Notes under the pieces: model-generated
Database searches by the model: none
What the model was told of the DNA's origin: nothing
What the model saw: only the letters and a program-made list of their open reading frames with translations
In this document: positions 51,805-63,850 of the stretch, in pieces
Numbering within the stretch: position 1 is the stretch's first letter
Layout of the letters: the number at the start of each line of letters is the position of its first letter
Made by a program: the position numbers and the translations under genes
Source: Conidiobolus incongruus B7586
Lineage: Eukaryota; Entomophthoromycota; Entomophthoromycetes; Entomophthorales; Conidiobolaceae
Direction of reading: 5' to 3'
Length of the DNA: 64,000 nucleotides
Assembly: GCA_000697335.1 (NCBI GenBank)
Contig: JNEM01011211.1
Coordinates: 1 to 64,000 of the forward strand

Positions 51805-52696
51805 CAACAGCAGCAGCCTTTATTTAATTCATTTGTTTAATAATGATTTTAAAAAATGTTTAACTTCCACTTTATTCAATATAAAATGATTAATATAATT
51901 CTAATATTAGGATATTTCAAAGTGTTTATCTGATTTTTTATTATTATCAATTAATTCAAAATATATTAATTATAACAATATTATAAAATAATTATTATCA
52001 ATCAATTATTCAGATATTAACTTATTCAGTAATGAATGATTATCATATGAATTATTACACACTCAAATTTGCTAATAATCATGATATATTATATTTAGCT
52101 TAATACCAACGATTGATTAAATTAAGTGCATATATCATTAATTGATTATTTATGTATGAATAAATATCAAAAAATCATTCAACAAGTGTTTCTAAGGTCA
52201 ATGGATTTGAAATGATAATATTGCAAATAAAGAAAATAATGATAATTCTTGGAGAATAATGATTAAGTATCTGGAATTAAAATTAAAAATTACATAAACC
52301 CTAGTTTAGCAGTTAAATCTTAAAAAATGGATCTTGATCATATTTTGATCAATCAGTTATAAAATGATTGGGATTGGGTGATTAATGATAAAGAATTATT
52401 TAATAATAAAAATGTATCATATAAAAATTATTTATAATAAAATGAAAGTAATATTACTTGATAATTAAATTTTCAGAATAATATCAAAAATAATCAAAGA
52501 AAATAATATTTATTATAATTTACAAATTAATTTTTTTATAAAAGTTTTATTTGATATGAATATTTAATGATATTTCAAAAACATTTATATATTTGCAAAA
52601 TAAATATAAAAATCAATTCTATCATAAAATTTGTGATAAAATAATAAGAGAAAATCAACAAATAATTATATAATAATATTACTTTGTAATTTAAAT

Positions 52697-52798
52697 AATG
52701 GGAATTTTTAATCAAAAAAATTAATATTTTAATATTACCTTAAATTTGAAAAATTAGAAATTAAAAAAGTTCCCATTTTTTCAAATCTAAGGTAATAT
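52697..52798. repeat. interleaved inverted-repeat element, copy 2
   Basis: Arm A (52697-52712, AATGGGAATTTTTAAT) is the inverse of A' (52758-52775, ATTAAAAAAGTTCCCATT, with slight slippage). Arm B (52731-52753, ATATTACCTTAAATTTGAAA...) is the inverse of B' (52776-52798, ...TTTCAAATCTAAGGTAATAT). The order is A-B-A'-B', so the two pairings cross each other instead of nesting. The same order and much of the sequence recur at 8615-8788. No target duplication or coding capacity is evident. Confidence 0.6.
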
Positions 52799-53148
52799 CA
52801 ATAATATTATGATATTTTTATATTATCATTGTATCTTTATTAATAATGAAAAAAAATAAAAACAATTCATAGTAAAGAAATATATTTTATTCTTAAAATA
52901 ATTGGCACTTTGTTTAAATACATTTATAATTGAAAATGCTAAACATATAAATATACTATGTGATTTAGAATAATCTATTTATATAAAAAATAATATTGTT
53001 TTCATTATTTATAGTTATTGATGAATTTGATTTATATTGAATTACACAATTAAAATTTCAATTTTAATTCATCCTTTCATTGTTTGTTGATATCATTATA
53101 TATCCATTTATTGTGGAAATTTGGTAATATATAGTTAAATTATTATAT

Positions 53149-53184
53149 TTAGAAAATAATATTAATATTAATATTATTTTCTAA
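53149..53184. repeat. perfect 36-nt palindrome
   Basis: The bases from TTAGAAAATAAT to ATTATTTTCTAA read identically on both strands over 36 nt without a spacer. Composed of A/T apart from one G-C pair in each arm. It can extrude a cruciform; function unknown. Confidence 0.8.
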
Positions 53185-54183
53185 TCATATTTAAATTTAA
53201 TTAAGAAATATATTAATTATATGTTTAGTTTGAGAAATTTCTAATTGATATTTATTCATAGAATTATGAGTTAAGTTTACAAATCACATATATATTAATT
53301 TGAAAATGAGGCTAATAGAGTTCAAAAGAGTTGATATATTTGGTTAAAATAAAAATTATAACTGATAAAAGTGTAGGAGTGTGCTGTCTCATGGAGTAAA
53401 TTCATCATTGTTCAAATATTCAACCTTAAAAAATTAAACTTCAATTAAAATGTTATTTAGTTCAAAATTTATTATAATATGAAAATCATTTCAAAATTAA
53501 AATAAATAAATAGCAAATCATATTATCAAATAATTAAGTTAACACTTAAACATATAAACAAGATCTTAATTGTCGTAGCTTGTGTTCAAATTTTTTAATA
53601 TAAATTTTTGGTGTTATGCTTTATTAAAACAAAACTCGCAGACATCAATTTAATAAAACACTAATATGATATACTAATAAATTTATTGATATTCTTTATA
53701 TTCTGATTACAAAATAATTTATGAATATCAAATTAAAATTAGTTATAAAATATTCATAATTTTCTTATATTCTTCTCCTGTGAGCCAACTCAAAGATTAT
53801 TTATTTCTAATTCAAAATTGAGAAAAGTAGTACATATAGAAATCAATTGATTTCTGAAAATATATCAACTATAACTAAGAATAGTATACCAAGGTAGGCA
53901 AAATACAAATAAATTTTGGTAAAGTGATTTGTTTAATTCGGTTGTGATTAAATGTAATAATTTGAAGTCTCTAAATAATTACATCTAATTTGAAATATTA
54001 AATAAATTAAGAGATTTTTGAATGCAGAGAATAGATAAAGATTTGATTCTGAATTCAAATATGATCCCATAATTTATTCTCAATTAAAAATTATTTTTAT
54101 TTCAAAAACCAATATAAGAAAAATTAACACTAAAATAAATTTAATAATATAAAATTATTTAATTAGTGAAATAAAATAATAAA

Positions 54184-55411
54184 ATGATTTGGAATAATTT
54201 GGTCAGAAATGTTAAATTAAATAGATTTCAATTGCAGAGATTTATGTCAACGGAAGCTTTTAAATTACCCAGCTTAGGTGTTAATCCAGCTTACGATCAA
54301 GCTATCGAATATTTAAACCAATACTCTAAGACTAAATTGGATCAAGCTAGAAAAATTGAAGAACAACTCAAAGATACTAAATTAGGTATATACTATATTT
54401 TTATATTTTTATCTTTAATTTATTTATTTATTTATTTTTACAGATCAATCTGTTGTAGCTGATTTAAAAGAACAGCATCAATCATTATTAACTGAAGCTT
54501 ACATTCACTTACCAGAAACTCAACACAAATTCTCTACTGGCAATTATAATGTCGAAGAACCCGTTTTTAAGCATCTTAAACTTCAACAATGGAATGAAGA
54601 AATCAGTCCCATCATCAAACAAAGAGTTGAACAAATGTTCGTTATTCCAGACGTTGTTCACCCCCACTCCGATTATTTAAATGCTCATATCAAATTAGGC
54701 TATAAAGATGGCGAATTTGTTGAATGTGGTAAATATATCGACCCTGAGCAGGTTTGAAAATGCTAACAATTGATTAATATTTAATAATTAATATATTTGA
54801 AATATAGTCTATTGAACCCCCCAAGCTTGAAATCCACACCTTCCACAACGAAGTTAAGCATTACACCCTTGTTATGGTTGACCCCGATTATCCTAATGAA
54901 GAAACACAATCTTACTTCCAAAAGCCTCACTGGATTATTAAGAACATTCCCTTGAGCTTGACTAACACTGAAGTCAAAGGTGATACCGTTTTAGAATACA
55001 TCCCCCCTCACCCTGCTCAAGGTACCGAAGCCCACAGATACACTCTGTTGTTATTAGAACAACCTTCCTCCGATATTTCTCTTAGTGAATTTAACTCGTA
55101 ATTTATTATATTTCTTTATCAATCCTATATATACTCATCAAAATTTTTAGAGGTGCTTCCACCTTATTCGAATTCATTGAAAAGAATCAATTAACGATCC
55201 GAGGCACTTACTTCTTCCGTTCCAAGTGGTCACCAGCTGTCTCTTCCATATATAAGGATATTTTGAGTAATTATTGAATTATTATCAATTGCATAACATT
55301 TTACTAATATATTATTTAGAACTTGATGAACCCTTATTCGGTCCCAAACCCGCCATCAACCCTCTTATCGGTAAGGACGGTAAATTGAGAGGCCGTTACC
55401 ACAATATTTAA
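54184..55411 (+). CDS. MRPL35: mitochondrial large ribosomal subunit protein mL38
   Basis: Five exons: 54184-54385, 54444-54751, 54808-55097, 55151-55266, 55320-55411, giving 335 residues. The N-terminus (MIWNNLVRNVKLNRFQLQRFMS) is rich in Arg, Lys and hydrophobics without acids, a typical matrix-targeting presequence. The C-terminal two thirds is a PEBP (phosphatidylethanolamine-binding) fold: TLVMVDPDYPNEE, HWIIKNIPLS, YIPPHPAQGTEAHRYTLLL and FRSKWSPAVSSIY, which in fungi is the mark of mL38. Structural protein of the mitoribosome. Intron 2 has a GTTTGA donor; the others are GTA. The PEBP ligand-pocket residues are only partly kept, as usual in mL38. Confidence 0.9.
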
Positions 55412-55934
55412 GCAATTAATTTAAATTTTACAATATATTTGTTTTAAATGATTTAAATAAACAATATAGATCAAATATTTATTCATTTTATATAATTATA
55501 TTTTTAATTGTTTGAATGGTTCATCATACCAATTGTAAAATAATAAATATAACTATTTCTTGGATTAAACAAGGTAAGGGGATTTGTGAAAAGATCATTT
55601 AACATAGGATACCATATATATTTATAATAGATCATCTTATCACCTAATTGATTGATTTATACTCCATTCTTTTCACAGATACCAATTTACATGAATATGA
55701 ATTCATTAATCACATGCCCACGTTCACATTCAATATATTCACCCATATGATAACCCATTCAAACTCATTGGAATTATAAACTATTAATTTTAACCAAAAT
55801 TTTTTTTAATTCAATAATAAATTAATCCCATAAATTAAAGTTTGGCATCAATTGATATATATTTTTTAAAATCAAGTCCTATAATAGTTTCTTAACAAAA
55901 TAGAATATTCACTAAAAAATAAACACCTATAATA
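55412..55934. other. intergenic spacer
   Basis: About 520 AT-rich bases between two genes on the same strand; no feature seen. Confidence 0.6.
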
Positions 55935-56816
55935 ATGACCAATATTATTATAGCATGTACAGGATCCGTTGCAACTATAAAATTAAAGGAATTAATTCAA
56001 AATATTTTGAATTTATCAGGTAAAATAATTTTATAATTAATAATAAAATATATTAATTTTAAAATATAGATAATTTAAATATTGTAATAGTATGTACTGA
56101 AAATAGCAAACATTTTTTTAAAGAAGAAATGAATATTCAAGATAAAGTATATAAATTAAATGGATTTAGTATTAATGTCAATTTGTGGTTTTTAAATAAA
56201 CCAGTATTCGATGATTTGATAGAATGGAAAGTAATATTAACATTGTATTATTATTTTTCATGTTTTTAATATGGATTTTTTAGAGTTGGAATTCTAGGAA
56301 TGATCCTGTTATTCATATTGAAGTAAATCATTTATATATTAATATTTTTATATTGATTTTAATCAAAACTTCAGTTGAGAAAATGGGCAGATATCATGGT
56401 AATTGCACCTCTTGGTGCCAATACTTTGGCTAAAATGGCGAATGGCCTATGTGACAACTTATTGGTAATATACTTTGGATCTATGATTTTTGAAATTGAG
56501 TTTAATAGTTTGATTTAGACTAGCTTAATTCGAGCTTGGGATATTAATAAACCCATATTTGTAGCACCAGCTATGAACACCTTTATGTACGAACATCCTA
56601 TGACGAAAAAACATTTAAACATATTGGAAAATGAATTAAAATTTCGTATTATTCCTCCAAAAATTAAACTATTGGCATGTGGTGATCATGGTAATATTTC
56701 ATTATAGATTTTTCATTTTTTTTATATATTGATTGGTATTTATAGGCATTGGAGCTATGGAAGAACCTAGTATTATTTGTGAAAAAATTTTAAGTTTTTT
56801 AAAATCTAATAATTAA
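55935..56816 (+). CDS. phosphopantothenoylcysteine decarboxylase
   Basis: Six exons: 55935-56019, 56070-56230, 56284-56322, 56375-56464, 56519-56690, 56746-56816, giving 205 residues, about the size of the human enzyme. HFCD flavoprotein: N-terminal IIIACTGSVATIK (flavin phosphate region), HIELRKWADMVIAPLGANTLAKMANGLCDNLLTSLIRAWD (with the active-site His in HIE), the substrate-clamp PAMNTFMYEHPMT, and the LACGDHGIGAMEEPS segment with the catalytic Cys. Converts 4'-phosphopantothenoylcysteine to 4'-phosphopantetheine in CoA synthesis. In yeasts the activity comes from Hal3/Cab3-type trimers; this short single-domain form with both PAMNT and the Cys looks like the self-sufficient animal/plant type. 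Confidence 0.92.
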
Positions 56817-58502
56817 TAAATATATCAAATTGTTATTATCAAAATTTATTAAAATCATAAACCTACCTTGCAAAATCCATTTATTTTGATAAATTTTTCA
56901 ATGTTCAATAAATGTGAATTATTAATGATTACTAATTGATCCAAATTGAAACAAAATTCATATTCCATTATCATTTTTAGACAGAAGCTTTTTAACAGTG
57001 TTGTTATATATGATTAATATATTATAGAGAAATTTCAAATAAAATATATTTATTAGAATTATATCATTATATTAAACAACTATATAATTTTAAATATTTA
57101 GGGGAGATATTATACATTAGTACCATAATAATAGATTAAACATAATATCAAATATGGTAAAATGTTATATAGTTACTAATATCAAAATTACTGATCAATA
57201 TGCTATACCAATATTTTGATGAGTACTATTGACCTAATACTAAATTTTTCATAATTTCAAAATATTTTTTTTGTCAGAATGATCATAATGAAAATTAATT
57301 TTTTCGCATGAATTTTTGAATTGAAAAAATTTAATTTTTAATATTAAATTTAACTTAGGATATTGAATTAAATAAAGTTTATTATTTTTGAAATTCAAAA
57401 TGTTTTAAAATATATGCGTCTTCCTAACTTTTAGTATTGTTTAATTTTCTAAAATATACCATATATATAATTAGAGCTACATATTAACTATACTTTTAGT
57501 AATATTTTTCATTAGAAAATAAAATTAATTAATAATGATAGTTCTTAAAATCTAATTTCCGAAGTTAATTTGAGGTAAACAGAATAATATAAATTAATCC
57601 AATTAAGTTCTACTTTACTATCTTTAAATGTAAATTATCCAGGTTTTTAAAGGCGCTGGTTCTATATATTTTTATGCAACCAATTGTATGAAGCTAAAAA
57701 GTCTTGATTTAGTTATATTAAAAAAATGTCAATAAAAAATAACCTAATATCTAGATTATATTAAATAAAATTATGTTATATTAAAAATCAGATTAGATTT
57801 CATTAACTAAATGAAAATAAAATGAAGTGATTATTTCGTTAATAATTTGAATATTGTACCGTATTTCATAAAAGAAATGATCAAGTGATCTCACTGTCAT
57901 TCCAATTACTATTTCTTTTCACTTATTGGATGATGAAATAGTAATATTATCATGTGAAATTTATAAGATACAATAAGATTTCTTTGTAAGTATTATATCA
58001 TTTCAAAGTAGAATTTCGTTGTACCTTGACAAAAAAGATATTCCTCTAAATATTTAGAATAGTTTTAATAAATAAACTATCCATTCATTAACGTATAGTG
58101 TGATAATAAAATGCTTAGTTTTGAGGGTGATAATTACACACTTCCTGTTATCAAATGTTGTGTGTGTTAGATAATGGCATTGGAAGGGTGGAAATGAGCT
58201 TTCATTAATATTAAACCAAAGCAGTTGGGTGCAAAATCAAAGTATAATTTTTTAGTACTAATATTTTTGGTTATAAAAGGATATTTAAATTTAATTTCTG
58301 AATCTGCCACTAATTTAAGGGGAGAGTGGGTGTACATTTCTCAAGTGGCTTGTTTCTTTCTCAATTAAATCAACAAGTATTCATATAATTTCAACTTTAA
58401 TATCAACTTTGGGCTTTTTCATATTTATATCTAAAACAGTCTCTCAATCCACTTCAATTTTATCTTCAATTTTAAACAATTAACTTCTTTTAAAAATATA
58501 AT
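56817..58502. other. AT-rich intergenic DNA upstream of PEX13
   Basis: 1.7 kb of spacer. It contains an 11-bp inverted repeat (ATTACTATTTC / GAAATAGTAAT) at 57905-57945 with a 19-nt loop. The last 350 bases are more complex and probably include the Pex13 promoter and a pyrimidine-rich leader. No gene seen. Confidence 0.6.
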
Positions 58503-59952
58503 ATGCCTTCTCCACCAAAACCCTGGGAAGTGTCCTCTGGTCAGACTTCTATCCCTTCGAACTCTTTCTCTACCACTTCTTCAACTGTTAATGATCCTTT
58601 GAACTCAATCTCTAACTCTGCCTCTTCCCTTTCCAATCCCTCTTTTAGTGCAAATAATCTTAACTTGGGAATGTCTACAAATAATAACCTTAATATGAGT
58701 TCTTCCTCCTTAAATTCCGGATTAAATACCTCGTCCATTCCCATTACTACAAACAGCTCTCTCAACTCTAGTTCAACCACTACTACAAACTCCTCCACTG
58801 GAGCTCCAACTCTACCCAGTAGGAGTTCGATGACTTCTTCAACTGGTTTAAACTCTTCTCTTGGAGGTAATTTCTTTTTCTTATTTATTTTTCCTTTTAA
58901 CTTATTTTTTGCTTTTAGGTTATAATTCAATGTCCTCTTTAGGTGGTATGAACTCATTTGGCTCTTATTCCTCTGGATTAGGAGGTTATGGATCTTCTTA
59001 TTCTTCTCTAGGAGGTTACGGCGGATTGGGTAGTTATTCAAGTTATGGCGGTTATGGAGGCTATGGAGGTTATGGTAGTTACGGCGGCTACGGCTCTATG
59101 GGATACAGTAGATATGGTCGTTACGGCGGTTACGGAATGGGAGGAATGGGTATGGGCATGAACCCTAACGAAATGTCTCTTGCTAGTCAGATGCAAATGA
59201 GCACTCAACCAACCTTCCAATTACTCGAAGGTATCGTAAATACTTTCGGTGGTTTTACTCAAATGTTAGAGAGTACATTCTTTGCTACACATTCCTCTTT
59301 TATGGCTATGGTTGGCGTAGCAGACCAATTCAGTCAAATGAAGAACTTTTTTGGCCAAATTTTCAGCTTCGTCGCTATATACCGCGGTATCAGAAATGCT
59401 ATTTACCGTGTACTGGGTAAGAAGCCTCCTTTGAACGCCTCTGAAATCAATGCTGCTGAATATCAACGCTACAGAACCAAGTCCAAGATTTCACTGAGAC
59501 CTATTTTAATGTTTCTCAGTATCATGGTCGGTATCCCTTATATTATCAACTTAATTATGCGTAAGATGGCCGAGCGTCACCAAAGACAACTCATGGCCCA
59601 AAATGGTATCATGGGACCCACCGTTGCTATGAACCAAGGTGCTACCCCCAATATTGAATTTGCTCAAGCTAACTACGATTATACCGGAACTAACCCAGGT
59701 GACCTGAGCTTCCGTAAGGGAGATCTTATCGCTGTTCTCTCCAAGACCGCTCCAGATGGATCTATTGCTCTTTGGTGGCAAGGAAGACTCCGAGATGGTA
59801 AGATCGGTAGCTTCCCATCTAACTTTGTCCAAATCTTGGAAAAGAAAATATCGGTAGCTCCCGACGGTCAAAACCTTCCTAATATTCCCAATCCTGTAGC
59901 TCCAGTCTCCCAACCTCAAACTGCTTCACCCATGCAAAATGCCACTGTCTAA
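58503..59952 (+). CDS. PEX13: peroxisomal import protein Pex13
   Basis: Two exons (58503-58866, 58919-59952), 465 residues. N-terminus MPSPPKPWE is the typical Pex13 start, followed by a Ser/Asn/Thr-rich disordered region to about 121. A Tyr-Gly repeat region follows (about 123-200, GGYGSYGGYG type), recently connected in other species with the nuclear-pore-like peroxisomal import mesh. Then come the conserved peroxisomal segment (TFQLLEGIVNTFGGFTQMLESTFFATHSSFMAM...), a hydrophobic helix (about 314-336, ILMFLSIMVGIPYIINLIM) and a C-terminal SH3 domain (about 368-428, EFAQANYDYTGTNPGDLSFRKGDLI...WWQGRL...GSFPSNFV). It docks the Pex5/Pex7 receptors at the peroxisomal membrane. The intron splits a Gly codon. 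Confidence 0.95.
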
Positions 59953-60437
59953 TTTAGCTCTGTAAATTAAATATCAAGCCTAACATTCCATCACATCCTA
60001 TCAACCCATGTGATTCTGAGTTTGCAATATTGAATTTGAATATTTAGATTATTTCTCATCCATCCATCATGATTATTATTCCTTCTTGTATTGATTCATT
60101 TTATCCAACAATATATGTAGGTCATTTACCATTATTTAGTATTTATCAAATACTGATAAACCAAGTTTATAATTGACTGTTTAATGAAGAAAATATTTAA
60201 ATAAAAATATGATAAAAAAGTATTTATATTCAATTTTATTTTAATATTATTTTGAGTTATTTTCTAATTATTTTATATTGTAAGCAGCCTTGATTATCTT
60301 TGAAATATAAATATATTTGAGTAGGAAAACCAAAATTGTCCCATGAATTTACAATCAGAGTTTAATTTTATAAATTCCATTACAATAACATTTGATAAAT
60401 GTAAAATTACTATAAAAATCATTAAAATTCATCAATC
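59953..60437. other. intergenic spacer
   Basis: About 480 bases between Pex13 and the next gene on the same strand; AT-rich with no recognisable element. Confidence 0.6.
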
Positions 60438-62036
60438 ATGACAGAAATAAACGAAACGAACAATAATCACACTTCTAAAAAGAATAAAATAGAAGTTAAA
60501 GAGGAGAATAAAATTGAAACTATCTCAACTGAAATGCAAGATATCGAATTAAAAATTACTAAACTCATACAAACGAGTAAATTAAATAAAGAAATTACAA
60601 GCTTAAACTTTGGTAACTTAAGTAATCAAAGTTTGCAAAATTTTATTTTTGTTGGAACTCGAGATGGTGAAATTATTAAATTGGACTCTAACGGTAGGGT
60701 AAGTGAAGATTTTTAATAATAATATCATTAATAATGACTCATTTTGATTAATATTCACAATAATTAATAGATTATGGAATTGAAAAAGATTCATGGATCG
60801 TCCAGTTCGGTCGTTATATTAAAGTTGATCCAATTGATTAATGGTAGTAATCAAGATAATTTACTGAGTGTTCAATCCAATGGCAAGCTGAGCTTACTTG
60901 TTCAGTTTCATCCCACCTTCCAATTGGACATTGCTAATTCCCCAACTTGTTTTGAAAAGGTTAATGATTCGAGTAACTGACTGAATATATGTAGCATAAA
61001 ATTTATTGAATTAATGATTGACTGAATTGTTAGGCAATGGTTACTATTTAGTTGTTGGAGATCATTTGGGAAAGTTAACAGGATTTAGCTTTAATGAAAA
61101 ATTATTTCAATTTATGTTAAAGCAACCTAATGTATCATTTTTCGATAATAACTCTAATCCAAGTATCACTATGGGTATTTTATTATATTTTTTCGATTGA
61201 TTGATATCTTAAATGCTAATTCTAATTTGTTTAGAAACGTCAGATAAACCAATTGATCAATTATTATACGTTACATTGCAAGATCTATCCAACAATTTGG
61301 GTCACTATTATTTAATTACCAATCATACCAATAGATGCTATTTATATTCTAAAAGTATTCACATTCATACTATATATTTTGAAAATACAATTACTAGAGT
61401 AAGTGATCGTAAAATTCTCAATATATGAATTTGATTTTAATTGACATTTTAGATGACAAAGGGACAGTTTACAGAATTGACTAAAACCAAATCCATAGAA
61501 GAGAATAATTCATTAATTCAAGATATTTTAATTAGTGACAATCGAGGTCAGATCTTTTTATTAAGCGATTTAAAAGTAATTTGATTTTAAGTTAAAAATT
61601 TTTAATTATATTGATCATATCTATATAGCCTACTCCATATTTGAATCACGGGTCTCCTATACAGTTTATGCTACCATATCGAATTAAAAATCAATCGAAA
61701 CAGTCTTCAGATTATTTAATCTTGACAGATTATTCAAAAACCATTTATATTTATCAAAATCAAAAGGTATTTATTGAAAAATATATTTATAATGCTATAT
61801 TAGTACTAATTCAGCATTCATAGTTGGTTACCAAGTTATCACTCAATAGTTGGATCAATCACATTATTACAATTCCAACTGAAGGTTTCTTTGATGAAGA
61901 ACCTATTACTTTTGATTATGAATTGAACTCTGAAAATTTAGAAAATGTTTATAGTCATCACGATAGTATTTTAGTCGCTACAAAGGATTCTGATTTGGTC
62001 ATCTTATCAGCTACTTTTAATGCTATGGAATTGTAA
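60438..62036 (+). CDS. beta-propeller-like protein, possibly ITFG2-type
   Basis: Seven exons: 60438-60698, 60771-60972, 61034-61174, 61235-61398, 61453-61575, 61629-61766, 61824-62036, giving 413 residues with every junction in frame. After a Lys/Glu/Asn-rich tail of about 50 residues, short repeats of the propeller type recur: NFIFVGTRDGEIIKLDSNGR, LLSVQSNGKLSLL, YYLVVGDHLGKLTGFSF, YYLITNHTNRCYLYS, DILISDNRGQIFLLSDL, DYLILTDYSKTIYIYQNQK and SILVATKDSDLVILSA. The pattern 'h-h-h-g-(T/D)-x-x-G-x-h-h' and the overall order remind me of ITFG2, a KICSTOR subunit that tethers GATOR1 to lysosomes, but I hold this loosely. It converges with DPH1, only 134 bases away. Confidence 0.65.
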
Positions 62037-62170
62037 ATTAATAGTTAATAATTATTAAAACCATAATAAAATATTTATTTATATGATTTTGAAATGAATT
62101 TATTAAATAAGATACAAAAGGATCTATAATACTATTTCCGAATTTTAAATAATATATATTTGGTCTATAA

Positions 62171-63850
62171 TTAATTTACAGCAATCTTTTCTTGCTTGGA
62201 TTTGTCAAGTGGTTTGGTTCTTGGCTTTCTAATACCTTTACCGTGATTAGGTGTCCAATTACCAAGTGAATCATTTTCATAAAAGTCCATTGGATAGACA
62301 TTTTGATATGGAATACTGTCTAAAACAACAGATGCTTCATAAGGATTAAGTAGAGGTTTGGTGAAAGCGTAACCCCAATCAATTGATAATCTGGGACAAG
62401 CGATTTGAATCCAGCAGTCGATATCCTTAAATTGGTCTAACTTTGAGGGGAAAATTTCTGATAATAATACAACAGTGCATGTTTTTCCTTTTTCTTCCAA
62501 TCTCTTTTGGAGATTCTTTAATACCACAGGACTGCCTTGACGACCTAAAGTCCCCAAAATTAAACCAAATTTCTGGCATTGGATACCTTGTTCAATAGCA
62601 TGCTTTCTAAGGGAATGCATTTCTTCGTGCTCATAATATTCCCTGGTGAATTTCTTGGAATAGGGATCGTAGCGATATGCAGGAAGATCTGGATTAGCAA
62701 TCATAATAGCTTCTAAATGAAATCTACCATCACCTAAGTAAATAATGATATCTTGATCCTTTAGTTTAGGAGCTGTACATCCCAAAATTTCACCTGGACT
62801 GAGTGGTTTAGATTGTGGTACAGTGACCTGATAATCATTTTGAAGAATTTGTCTGGAGGCCTATATCAATCACATTAGAAATTAATCAATAATTAAAATC
62901 GTGTGACTTACCTGAATGGCTGTACCAAATTGAATAGTCCCAACCAGAGCAATTTTGGTACCAGTATCAAAGTTGAATTTAACGGTATCGACGAAATGCG
63001 TTATATCAATGCCGATATCAACGAAAACATACATTGTTTTAATGGATGTAATATCGACAGGGACTATATCAATTATTAATTAATATCGTTCTTAGTAGTA
63101 TAAATATAAAAAATCATACCCAAACAGCTATGACCATAATGAACCAAAAAGTCACATTCCAAAGCCTTAGCAGTGAAATCATCCACACAGCAAGCACCAT
63201 AAGTCACATCTCCCATAATTAGAGTTTCAACTTTACAAAATCTATTATAATAAATTAATAATCAATTAAAATAAAAATAATACAATATAACTACCTCTCC
63301 AAAATATCGGAAATAGTACAAGCGAACATCAATAAACCTTCAGGGAATTGTAAAGCGACTAAAGCAGCAAATCAGAATTTTATATTAAATATGTAATAAT
63401 AAAAATGTTACCTTTAGTACTCTGGTTCTTTCTAATCTGCCAAATAGTTTTAAAAATTTCAAAATTATAATTACTAGGTAACTAGTTTACAAAATTAATA
63501 ATGTAATAAGTATTCAAATTGTATGGGATATTACTTGTTTAACAGCTTGTTGTAATTGAATATTGTTTAAAATATCATCAGGAATTTGATTTAATACTCT
63601 AGGTTTTCTAGTACTTGCAGTATCTCCCTTATCTGAAATTTAATATAATTAAATACATATTATAATTTGAATAATTTCAGTATAAGTTACATATTTCAAC
63701 ACTTGTCTCTTCAACATCTTGAATATTGGAATCATTATTAGTTTTGACAACTTTCTTTCTACCAACAATCCTTCTTCTAGGCTGAACTGCTTCCTTTTGA
63801 ATTAAATTAGAGCCTTGAATTTCTGTAGTTGTACTTGTTTTGTTTTCCAT
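62171..63850 (-). CDS. DPH1: diphthamide synthase subunit Dph1
   Basis: Seven exons (62171-62860, 62912-63063, 63120-63241, 63295-63358, 63412-63481, 63535-63632, 63691-63850), 451 residues, near the usual length. With Dph2 it forms the radical enzyme that transfers the 3-amino-3-carboxypropyl group from SAM to a His of elongation factor 2, the first step of diphthamide. The three [4Fe-4S] cysteines are present: YGACCVDD (C148), LGCTAP (C250) and [11 protein letters not shown] (C377). Other marks are [57 protein letters not shown] and [14 protein letters not shown]. The basic N-terminus ([12 protein letters not shown]) is common in this family. Confidence 0.96.

Larger units (their letters stand above)
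51805..54183. other. AT-rich intergenic DNA
   Basis: 2.4 kb of spacer. It holds the second interleaved inverted-repeat element (52697-52798) and a perfect 36-nt palindrome (53149-53184). No gene is recognised. Confidence 0.65.

Noticed and set aside
57905-57945. 11-bp inverted repeat upstream of Pex13 as a regulatory hairpin.
   Set aside because: Arms are short with a 19-nt loop; expected by chance at this composition, so noted only within the spacer entry.
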